Source: RUG563 sp045590215 (lineage in GTDB: Bacteria > Bacillota > Clostridia > Christensenellales > Aristaeellaceae). From it: a stretch of DNA of 37,273 nt. Within the stretch, counting starts at the first letter, position 1. Every line of letters begins with the position of its first letter. Below the pieces are notes generated by a model. The model saw only the letters and a program-made list of their open reading frames with translations. It made no database searches and was not told the DNA's origin. The stretch lies in assembly GCA_045590215.1 (NCBI GenBank), contig JAZNQO010000003.1:1-37273 (forward strand). Reading direction: 5' to 3'. This document shows, one piece after another, positions 31,075 to 37,273 of this stretch. The translations under genes were made by a program, and so were the position numbers.

Positions 31075-31103
31075 ATAATACTACATCTTCACGCATTTGT
31101 CAA
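31075..31103 (-). promoter_or_regulatory. Promoter of the methionine tRNA operon
   Basis: Strong TTGACA (31098-31103) and TATTAT (31075-31080) on the minus strand, spacer 17 nt, 30 nt before tRNA-fMet. Confidence 0.88.
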
Positions 31104-31121
31104 CTATTTTTTTTGAAATTT

Positions 31122-32450
31122 TTATTTGCCCACACAAAAACGGCTGAATACGTCGTCCAATAGTTTTTCATCCACCCGGTCGCCCGTGATGCCGCCCAGG
31201 ATGTGCAAGGCTTCGTTCAGTTCTACCGCCGCCACGTCCACCGCTTCGCCCATTTCGCAGGCTTGCGCTGCTCTTCGCAGAGCCGCCGCTGCCTCCCGTG
31301 CCAAAGCCATATGCCTTTCCTGGGTCAGCTCGCTTTCCCCGGCACCGGCACCAAAGGCCACGATTTTTTCTTCCAATGCGTCTATGCCTTCCCCTTTGGC
31401 GGCGGAAACGCAGACGCTGTTTTCAAAGTCATTTTCGTGCAGCGCATGGGGCAAATCCCATTTGTTCAGCACGATAATCCGAGGCATCCCGGCGGTATCG
31501 GACAGGAGAACTTCATCCTGTGCTTCCAAGGGCCGGGAAGCATCCAACACCACCACCGCCACATCTGCGCCGGCCACGGCCTTTTTCGCCTTTTCCACGC
31601 CGATGGACTCGATGGTGTCGGTGTTGTGGCGCAGGCCGGCTGTATCCACAAAGCGCACTTTCAGGCCTTGCAGCAGGATGTCCGAGCGCAAGATATCCCT
31701 TGTGGTGCCGGGAATATCCGTTACGATGGCCACTTCCTCACGGGAAAGGGCGTTGAGCAGGGAGGATTTGCCCACGTTGGGGCAGCCGCATAAGACCACT
31801 TCCAGTCCGCTTCCGGCGATGCGGGCACCGCGCTCGTCACAGGCGTTTTCCAGTTCCTGTGCGAGGGAAAGGGCCCCTTGCGTCATTTCCCCGGCGGCTT
31901 CCTCAAAGGTGATTTCTTCGGGGTAATCGATGGCCGCCGCTACGCCGGAAAGCAATTGAAGCAGCTTTTCCTGCGCCGCTTTGATGAAGGAAGAAACGCC
32001 GCCGGAGAGCTGGCGCACAGCCGCCCTTGCGGCACGCTGGCCTTCAGCGGAAATTAACGCCATCACGGCTTCCGCCCGGCTTAAGTCAATGCGGCCGTTG
32101 AGGAAGGCACGCCTTGTAAATTCCCCGGCCTGTGCCGGGCGCACACCCTGGCTGTACAGCGTTTTCAGCACCTGCCCGGCCACAAAGCTGCCGCCGTGGA
32201 TGTGGAGTTCCGCCACGTCTTCCCTTGTGTAGCTCTTGGGAGCACGCATCAAAACCGCCATGCACTCGTCCAACACCTGATTTTCGTGCACCAGATGGCC
32301 GTAATACATGCGATGGCTTTCAAAGGAACAGGCAGGCTGAAACAGGGCGGCCAAGTGTTTTTCCGCATCCATACCGCTGATGCGGATGATGGCAATGCCG
32401 CCTTCCCCCTGCGCCGTTGCCAGCGCGGCAATGGTGTCCTTTTTGTACAA
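31122..32450 (-). CDS. mnmE: tRNA modification GTPase MnmE
   Basis: 442 residues. The N-terminal folate-binding domain (ATAQGEGGIAIIRISG, GEFTRRAFLNGRIDLSRAEA read in two segments) is followed by the helical domain. The inserted GTPase domain has G1 GCPNVGKSSLLN, G2/G3 DIPGTTRD and DTAGLR, and G4 NKWDL. The C-terminus ends in CVGK, the conserved catalytic tail. With MnmG it modifies the wobble uridine of several tRNAs. Start is a TTG at 32450 (YKKDTIAALATAQGEG after it), with GGGAG upstream; no good ATG exists near the conserved N-terminus. It is a single gene with its own promoter. Confidence 0.97.
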   Translation of the reverse strand: MYKKDTIAALATAQGEGGIAIIRISGMDAEKHLAALFQPACSFESHRMYYGHLVHENQVLDECMAVLMRAPKSYTREDVAELHIHGGSFVAGQVLKTLYSQGVRPAQAGEFTRRAFLNGRIDLSRAEAVMALISAEGQRAARAAVRQLSGGVSSFIKAAQEKLLQLLSGVAAAIDYPEEITFEEAAGEMTQGALSLAQELENACDERGARIAGSGLEVVLCGCPNVGKSSLLNALSREEVAIVTDIPGTTRDILRSDILLQGLKVRFVDTAGLRHNTDTIESIGVEKAKKAVAGADVAVVVLDASRPLEAQDEVLLSDTAGMPRIIVLNKWDLPHALHENDFENSVCVSAAKGEGIDALEEKIVAFGAGAGESELTQERHMALAREAAAALRRAAQACEMGEAVDVAAVELNEALHILGGITGDRVDEKLLDDVFSRFCVGK

Positions 32451-32483
32451 AATGAATCGCTCCCTTGCTTGCGTGTTGTGTGT

Positions 32484-32512
32484 ATTATAGCATTTATTTG
32501 GTGATGGGACAA
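32484..32512 (-). promoter_or_regulatory. Promoter of mnmE
   Basis: TTGTCC (32507-32512) and TATAAT (32484-32489) on the minus strand, spacer 17 nt. Confidence 0.78.
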
Positions 32513-32521
32513 GGGGATTTG

Positions 32522-32579
32522 TGGGGCGTTGCCCCACACCCCACCAGGGAACATGGTTCCCTGGACCCTGCCTGCGGAT
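32522..32579. repeat. GGGGC/GCCCC double-hairpin repeat, copy 2
   Basis: GTGGGGC-GTT-GCCCCAC followed by CCAGGGAAC/GTTCCCTGG and GACCCTGCCTGCGGA. It matches the element at 16034-16088; the second stem has changed on both sides and still pairs. The piece from 32580 to 32684 shows no gene. Confidence 0.65.
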
Positions 32580-32684
32580 GGAGGTTGAAGGAGAGAAGGA
32601 GGGCTGTGCCGCTGGGACAGTGGGGGAATGAAGGTTTAAGGCTTTTCGGGCAGGGCAGCTGTGCCGCCTGACGGATGCAAGCAT

Positions 32685-32757
32685 CCGGAAAAGCAACAAA
32701 AAATCCAAGACGAAAAGTAAACTTTTCTCTTGGATTTTTGTGCTTTTCTTCGCCCGG
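32685..32757. repeat. Long intergenic hairpin of the GCCCG family, copy 4
   Basis: CCGG, AAAAGCA, CAAAAAATCCAAGA and GAAAAGT on the left pair with ACTTTTC, TCTTGGATTTTTG, TGCTTTT and CCGG on the right, the loop being AA. The layout is that of copies 1-3, with different stem bases and CGCCCGG at the right end. Confidence 0.68.
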
Positions 32758-32790
32758 AAAGACAGGAAACATAGAATACCTAATAAATTC

Positions 32791-33056
32791 CCTCTGCTTC
32801 ACCGGCACACAAGAATTATTGTGTTTTTGCTCTTTCCGGAGTCGTTTTCTTTGAGAGGATACGGGAGAGATTTTTTTCATAAAGAAACCTTCTCCCGTCA
32901 CCAAAGCCTTCTCTCAAAAATATCCTCTGTTTCACCGGCACACAACTGTGCATATGCTTCTTGATATTTCCGGAGTTGTTTTCTTTGGGAGGATGCGGGA
33001 GGGCATTTCTTTTTCAAAAAGAAATGTTCTCCCGCAAAAAAACTTATTTCCCAGCA
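32791..33056. repeat. Tandem duplication of a 133-nt hairpin unit
   Basis: Unit 1 (32791-32923) and unit 2 (32924-33056) both begin with CCTCTG-TTCACCGGCACACAA (one base differs) and share TTTCCGGAGT, GTTTTCTTTG, GAGGAT and a CGGGAG...CTCCCG hairpin (32861-32898 and 32995-33035). They have diverged in between. The second unit runs into the last codons of the FAD oxidoreductase gene, whose terminator is probably the hairpin at 32995-33035. Short open frames here are not convincing. Confidence 0.72.
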
Positions 33057-34414
33057 ATCACCCTTGCCACATGTACGCCGCTGGCGGAGGCATGGGAGAG
33101 GGAATGGGTGATGCCGCTGCAATCGCCGATGACGAAGAGGCCTTCATGGCAGGTTTGCAGGTTTTGATCCAGCTGCACTTCCATGTTATAGAACTTTACT
33201 TCCACGCCATAGAGCAGGGTATCGATATTGGCGGTGCCGGGAGCGACTTTATCCAGCGCATAGATCATTTCAATGATGCCATCCAGAATGCGTTTGGGGA
33301 TAACGAGGGACAGGTCGCCGGGGGTAGCATTGAGGGTAGGGGTGGTGAAGGACTGGCGGATGCGGTCGTGGGTGGAGCGGCGGCCTTGAATGAGATCGCC
33401 GAACCGCTGGACGATGACGCCGCCGCCCAGCATGTTGCTCAGGCGCGCCACGCTTTCGCCGTAGCCGTTGGAATCCTTGAAAGGCTCGGAGAAGGTTTTG
33501 GAAACCAGCAGGGCGAAATTGGTGTTTTCTGTTTGTTTAGCTGGGTCTTCATAGCTGTGACCATTGACAGTGACGATACCGTTCGTATTTTCGTTGACCA
33601 CGGCTCCCTTGGGGTTCATGCAGAAGGTGCGCACCAGATCCCCGTACTTTTCGGTGCGGTAGACAATCTTGCTTTCGTAGAGTTCATCGGTCAAATGGGA
33701 GAAAACTTCAGCAGGCAGCTCCACACGCACGCCGATGTCCACTCGGTTGGATTTGGTATTGATGTTTAAGGCGGAGCAGACGCTCTCCATCCATTTGCTG
33801 CCGCTGCGGCCTGCGGAAATAATGCACTTTTCTGCCTCAAAAACGCCGTCTGCGCAGGTTACACGATAGCCGTTCTCCGTCTTTTCCACGGTATCGGCGG
33901 CGCAGTGGAAGCGGAATTCCACTTTGTCTTTCAGGTCGTTATAGAGGTTTTCCAGCACGATATAGTTGATATCCGTGCCCAGATGGCGCACGGAGGCGTC
34001 CAGCAGATGCAGGCCGTGCTGCAGCCACTGGTTTTTGATTTCGCTGTTGGCGGTGCAATAGTGCTTGGTGCCTTCGCCGCCGTAGCGCAGGTTGATTTCG
34101 TCCACATAGTGCATCAAATCCAAGGCTTCGGTTTTGCCGATATATTCATACAGCGTGCCGCCGAACTGATTGGTGATGTTATATTTACCGTCGGAAAATG
34201 CGCCTGCGCCGCCGAAACCGTTCATGATGGAGCAGGGCTTGCAGCCGATGCAGGATTTGATTTTCTTGCCATCAATGGGGCATTTGCGCTTTTGCAGGGG
34301 ATGGCCGCTTTCCAATACAAGAATGCGAAGGCCGGGGTTCAATTTCGTCAGTTCATAGGCGGAAAAGATGCCGCCGGGGCCTGCGCCGATAATGAGAACA
34401 TCATAGGTTTGCAT
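33044..34414 (-). CDS. FAD-dependent oxidoreductase (COG2509 type)
   Basis: 456 residues. FAD-binding motif VLIIGAGPGGIFSAYEL at the N-terminus, a cysteine-rich loop KSCIGCKPCSIMNGFGGAGAFSDG (two halves quoted together in the family), IISAGRSGSKW and the C-terminal flavin motif GLFVIGDCSGITHSL. This is the uncharacterised FAD-dependent dehydrogenase family common in Clostridia; the substrate is unknown. The ATG at 34414 has GGGAG 8 nt upstream; an ATG 9 codons earlier lacks a site. It is a single gene between the hairpin cluster and an inverted repeat at its promoter. Confidence 0.9.
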   Translation of the reverse strand: MQTYDVLIIGAGPGGIFSAYELTKLNPGLRILVLESGHPLQKRKCPIDGKKIKSCIGCKPCSIMNGFGGAGAFSDGKYNITNQFGGTLYEYIGKTEALDLMHYVDEINLRYGGEGTKHYCTANSEIKNQWLQHGLHLLDASVRHLGTDINYIVLENLYNDLKDKVEFRFHCAADTVEKTENGYRVTCADGVFEAEKCIISAGRSGSKWMESVCSALNINTKSNRVDIGVRVELPAEVFSHLTDELYESKIVYRTEKYGDLVRTFCMNPKGAVVNENTNGIVTVNGHSYEDPAKQTENTNFALLVSKTFSEPFKDSNGYGESVARLSNMLGGGVIVQRFGDLIQGRRSTHDRIRQSFTTPTLNATPGDLSLVIPKRILDGIIEMIYALDKVAPGTANIDTLLYGVEVKFYNMEVQLDQNLQTCHEGLFVIGDCSGITHSLSHASASGVHVARVIAGK

Positions 34415-34440
34415 GAAAATATCTCCCTTCGGAAAATCCA

Positions 34441-34499
34441 ATATGCAAATGCTTTTTGCCTTTGCATATCAGTTTACCATGAAAGCTATAAAAAAGCAA
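34441..34499 (-). promoter_or_regulatory. Promoter and inverted repeat of the FAD oxidoreductase gene
   Basis: On the minus strand TTGCTT (34494-34499) and TAAACT (34471-34476) are 17 nt apart, a fair promoter. Directly downstream, ATATGCAAA (34441-34449) and TTTGCATAT (34461-34469) are perfect 9-bp inverted repeats over the expected start of transcription, a possible operator. Confidence 0.5.
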
Positions 34500-34511
34500 G
34501 CAAACAGAAAG

Positions 34512-34543
34512 ATGCCCCGGAAAAGCGAGCTTCTCCGAGGCAT
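34512..34543 (-). terminator. Stem-loop after the ABC exporter genes
   Basis: A 14-bp stem on the minus strand (ATGCCTCGGAGAAG with CTTTTCCGGGGCAT, two G-T pairs, loop CTCG) followed by CTTTCTGTTTG. The T run is imperfect, but place and stability fit a terminator. Confidence 0.72.
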
Positions 34544-34560
34544 TGAGAGATGAAAGTGCA

Positions 34561-36486
34561 TCAGCTCAATTCAAACATACCGGTATAGAGCTGATAATAC
34601 TTGCCCTGCTGGGCGATCAGGTTGTCATGGTCGCCCCGTTCGATGATGCGGCCATGCTCCAGTACCATGATGGCCTGGGAATTGCGCACGGTGGAAAGCC
34701 TGTGGGCAATGACGAAGACAGTGCGGCCGTGCATGAGGGCATCCATGCCCTTTTCGATGAGGGCTTCGGTGCGGGTGTCGATGGAAGAAGTGGCTTCGTC
34801 CAGAATGAGCACCGGCGGATCGGCTACGGCAGCCCGTGCAATGGCCAGCAGCTGACGCTGACCCTGGGAAAGGTTGGCTCCGTCGCCGGTGAGCATGGTG
34901 TCATAGCCCTGGGGCAGATGGCGGATGAAGAAATCGGCATTGGCGATTTTGGCGGCCTTGAAAATTTCTTCGTCCGTTGCGTCCAGCTTGCCGTAGCGGA
35001 TGTTGTCCTTTACCGTGCCGGTGAACAGATGTGTATCCTGCAACACCATGCCCAGGGAGCGGCGCAGATCGTCCTTCTTGATTTTTTCGATGTTGATGCC
35101 GTCATAGCGGATTTTGCCGCCCTGAATATCATAGAAGCGGTTGATGAGGTTGGTGATGGTGGTTTTGCCGGCACCGGTGGAGCCCACGAAAGCGATCTTT
35201 TCACCGGGACGGGCGTAGAGGGAAATGTTATGCAGCACTGTTTTTTCCGGCACATAGCCGAAAGTGACGTCTTCAAAGACCACGTCGCCCTTGAGCTCCG
35301 TATAGGTGACGCTGCCGTCGGCGGAATGGGGATGCTTCCATGCCCAAAGGCCGGTGCGCTTTTCGCTTTCGGTGAGGTTGCCGTTTTCATCCTTCTTCGC
35401 ATATACCAGCGTCACATAGCCTTCGTCTTCTTCCACCGGTTCGTCCATCAGTTCAAACACACGCTCCGCACCGGCCATGGCTAGCATGACGGTATTGAAC
35501 TGCTGGGCCAGATTGGCAATGGGCTGGGAGAACTGGCGAATCATGGGGAGGAAGGCAAGGAGCGTGGCCACATCGATGGCGAAAATGGAACCGGGGTTAT
35601 TTTTGCCTACGATAATCATGATAACGCCCAGCAGCGTCACCAACACATAATTGCAATGGCTCAGGTTGTTCATGATGGGGCCAAGGAGGCTGGCGAAGGT
35701 GTGGGCACGGGTACCGGCCACACGCACCTGCTCATTGCGCTTGGTGAATTCTTCCATGGATTTTTCTTCATGGCAGAAAACCTGCACCACACGCTGGCCT
35801 TCGATGGTTTCTTCAATGAAGCCGTTGAGGGAGCCTACCGCCTTTTGCTGGGCCACGAAATTCTTGCCGGAATGCGCCCCGATGGTTTTGGTGATGAACA
35901 TCATCACCGGCATCAGAAGCACAATCAAAAGTGTCAGCCAGCCGCTGAGCTTCAGCATGAAAAACAGCGCAAAGCAAATGGACAGAAGGGAAGAGGCAGC
36001 CTGGGGGAAGGTGCCGGAGAAAAATTCACGCAAGGTATCGGTATCGTTGGTATAGCGGCTCATGATTTCGCCGTGGGTGTGCTGGTCGAAATACCGGATG
36101 GGCAAATCTTCCATATGGTCAAACATCTTTTTGCGCACCCGGTTGAGAATGCCGGTGGATACCATCATCATGATGCGGTTCTGGGCATAGGTGCAGATAA
36201 CGCTGATGAGATACATTCCGGCCATGAGGGCCAGCAGGGTCATCAGGCCGTTCAGGGCAGGCATCACGCCGGTATTGGCGTATTCAGCCGTCAATTCGCC
36301 GATGATGGTGAAAACAGGCTGCAAAAGATAGATACCGAAAGAGGAAATGCCGGTGGTAACGACGATGCAAAGCAGCACAATGAGAAGCTTTGTCTTGGCT
36401 TCTTTCATCAGGGAAATCAGCCGCTTAAAGGTGCCCTTCATATCCTTGGGCTTGGCTGGAGCGCGCATATGGCCATGAGGAGGCAT
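34561..36486 (-). CDS. Heterodimeric ABC exporter, subunit with consensus ATPase site
   Basis: 641 residues. After a short basic N-terminus, six membrane segments form the exporter domain (about 30-330; YFDQHTHGEIMSRYTNDTDTL is the first coupling region). A linker of about 50 residues precedes the nucleotide-binding domain: Walker A GSTGAGKTT, Q-loop MVLQDTHLF, signature LSQGQRQLLAIARA, Walker B VLILDEATSSID with the catalytic Glu, and the switch His in IAHRLSTV. It belongs to the YfiC/YheH-like multidrug and lipid exporter group. The ATG lies 1 nt after the stop of the partner gene. A GGGGGTGG stretch precedes it. The substrate is unknown. Confidence 0.95.
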   Translation of the reverse strand: MPPHGHMRAPAKPKDMKGTFKRLISLMKEAKTKLLIVLLCIVVTTGISSFGIYLLQPVFTIIGELTAEYANTGVMPALNGLMTLLALMAGMYLISVICTYAQNRIMMMVSTGILNRVRKKMFDHMEDLPIRYFDQHTHGEIMSRYTNDTDTLREFFSGTFPQAASSLLSICFALFFMLKLSGWLTLLIVLLMPVMMFITKTIGAHSGKNFVAQQKAVGSLNGFIEETIEGQRVVQVFCHEEKSMEEFTKRNEQVRVAGTRAHTFASLLGPIMNNLSHCNYVLVTLLGVIMIIVGKNNPGSIFAIDVATLLAFLPMIRQFSQPIANLAQQFNTVMLAMAGAERVFELMDEPVEEDEGYVTLVYAKKDENGNLTESEKRTGLWAWKHPHSADGSVTYTELKGDVVFEDVTFGYVPEKTVLHNISLYARPGEKIAFVGSTGAGKTTITNLINRFYDIQGGKIRYDGINIEKIKKDDLRRSLGMVLQDTHLFTGTVKDNIRYGKLDATDEEIFKAAKIANADFFIRHLPQGYDTMLTGDGANLSQGQRQLLAIARAAVADPPVLILDEATSSIDTRTEALIEKGMDALMHGRTVFVIAHRLSTVRNSQAIMVLEHGRIIERGDHDNLIAQQGKYYQLYTGMFELS

Positions 36487-36487
36487 A

Positions 36488-37273
36488 TCAGGCCACCCCC
36501 TTTTGCTGGGAAGAATAAACTTCCTGATAGATTTCGCTGCGCTTGAGCAGCTCTTCATGGGTGCCAAAGTCCATAATCCGGCCATCGTCCAAGACCATGA
36601 TGCGATCCGCATCCATGACGGAAGTGATGCGCTGGGCAATGATGAGCTTGGTGGTATCGGGCATATGGGTGCGCAGGGCTTCCCGGATACGGGCGTCCGT
36701 TGCGGTATCCACGGCGGAAGTGGCATCGTCAAAGATGATAATCTTGGGCTTTTTCAAAAGAGCCCTTGCGATGCACAGCCGCTGTTTCTGGCCGCCGGAC
36801 ACGTTCTGCCCGCCCTGCACCAGTTCGGTCTCATATCCGTTGTCGAAGGAGCGGATGAAGCCGTCGGCCTGGGCGCTTTGGGCAGCCTCGGTCATCTGTG
36901 CCTCGGTGGCGCTCTCGTCGCCCCAGCGCAGGTTATCGGCGATGGAGCCGGAGAACAGCACATTCTTCTGCAGCACCATACCCACGCCCTCGCGCAGGTG
37001 ATACAGGCTGTAGTCCTTCACGTCCACGCCGTCCACCAGCACCTGGCCCGCGTCCACGTCGTACAGGCGCGGAATCATGGACACCAGCGTGGTCTTACCG
37101 CAACCGGTGGAACCGATGATGCCCACCGTCTGGCCGCCGCTGATCTTCAGATTGATGTCGGAGAGCACCGGGTGCTCGGAATTCTTGTAGTAGCGGAAGG
37201 ACACGTTTTTGAACTCGATGTCGCCCCGCTGCACCCTGGCGTCCCTGCGGGCGGCGTTATCGTCGGTCAGGTC
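36488..37273 (-). CDS. Heterodimeric ABC exporter, partner subunit (5' end outside the window)
   Basis: At least 261 residues; only the nucleotide-binding domain and a short piece before it are in view, and the frame runs off the right edge. Walker A GSTGCGKTT, signature VSGGQKQRLCIARAL, Walker B IIIFDDATSAVD. The catalytic Glu after Walker B is Asp, the mark of the degenerate site of heterodimeric exporters, which fits pairing with the next gene. Codon use changes inside the gene: from the edge to about 36790 Glu is almost always GAG and G+C is about 65%, while beyond it GAA dominates as elsewhere in the window. The domain remains intact across this change. Confidence 0.93.
   Translation of the reverse strand, partial: DLTDDNAARRDARVQRGDIEFKNVSFRYYKNSEHPVLSDINLKISGGQTVGIIGSTGCGKTTLVSMIPRLYDVDAGQVLVDGVDVKDYSLYHLREGVGMVLQKNVLFSGSIADNLRWGDESATEAQMTEAAQSAQADGFIRSFDNGYETELVQGGQNVSGGQKQRLCIARALLKKPKIIIFDDATSAVDTATDARIREALRTHMPDTTKLIIAQRITSVMDADRIMVLDDGRIMDFGTHEELLKRSEIYQEVYSSQQKGVA

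Noticed and set aside
32494..33122. Minus-strand open frames in the repeat cluster after mnmE
   Set aside because: Arg/Lys-rich products with repeated SSQRK segments that come from the tandem repeat; no ribosome site.

Overview
The window looks like a stretch of a Gram-positive Clostridia-type (Bacillota) chromosome with roughly 50-55% G+C. The evidence is strong AGGAGG ribosome binding sites, TTGACA/TATAAT promoters with 16-18 nt spacing, a T-box leader on cysE-cysS, a tetrahydrofolate riboswitch on a folT-like gene, parB next to rsmG, a single-chain glycyl-tRNA synthetase and a PadR/DUF2812 pair. A gut or animal-associated Clostridia is my inference, partly from the mannosylglucose phosphorylase; I cannot name a genus. 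There is no phage, transposase, CRISPR array or rRNA. Most of the window is housekeeping genes, with repeat-rich intergenic DNA between them.

Layout. 1-1150: a composite hairpin repeat, then a secreted cadherin-like protein gene (-). 1243-8094: a Gfo/Idh/MocA oxidoreductase (-) diverging from a tightly packed + operon thuA-like / metallo-beta-lactamase / comEC / holA / rsmG. 8274-9071: parB-like gene (+). 9072-9500: a second copy of the composite repeat. 9501-12137: folT - nth - GH130 operon (-) under a THF riboswitch. 12153-13451: lysA-like gene (-). 13497-16019: T-box, cysE, cysS (+). 16020-16360: repeats. 16361-18478: HD-domain gene and gdhA (+). 18601-21103: polar amino-acid ABC transporter (-). 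21180-25113: rho-like gene, zinc-ribbon membrane protein and TPM-domain protein (-). 25228-27719: glyS and cysK (+). 27837-29151: DUF2812 protein and PadR repressor (-). 29665-31103: two methionine tRNAs and a DUF362/ferredoxin protein (-). 31122-32512: mnmE (-). 32513-33043: a pile of nested repeats. 33044-34499: FAD oxidoreductase (-). 34561-37273: the two halves of a heterodimeric ABC exporter (-), the first cut by the window edge.

Functional links. cysE, cysS and cysK cover cysteine synthesis and charging, with cysE-cysS probably under tRNA-Cys control. folT, under a folate riboswitch, shares its transcript with nth and a sugar phosphorylase, an unexpected mix. tRNA-fMet and tRNA-Met are transcribed together.

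The most unusual gene is the Rho homologue at 23106-24893. It keeps the Rho RNA-binding domain but has lost the Walker A Gly-Lys-Thr and the Walker B Asp, so it looks like an ATPase-dead Rho. It heads an operon with two membrane-protein genes. Other points worth following are a family of long intergenic hairpins whose arms differ in sequence but keep pairing, a THF riboswitch with an enlarged P4 arm, a PadR promoter covered by two perfect palindromes, and an abrupt change of codon use inside the ABC gene at the right edge.
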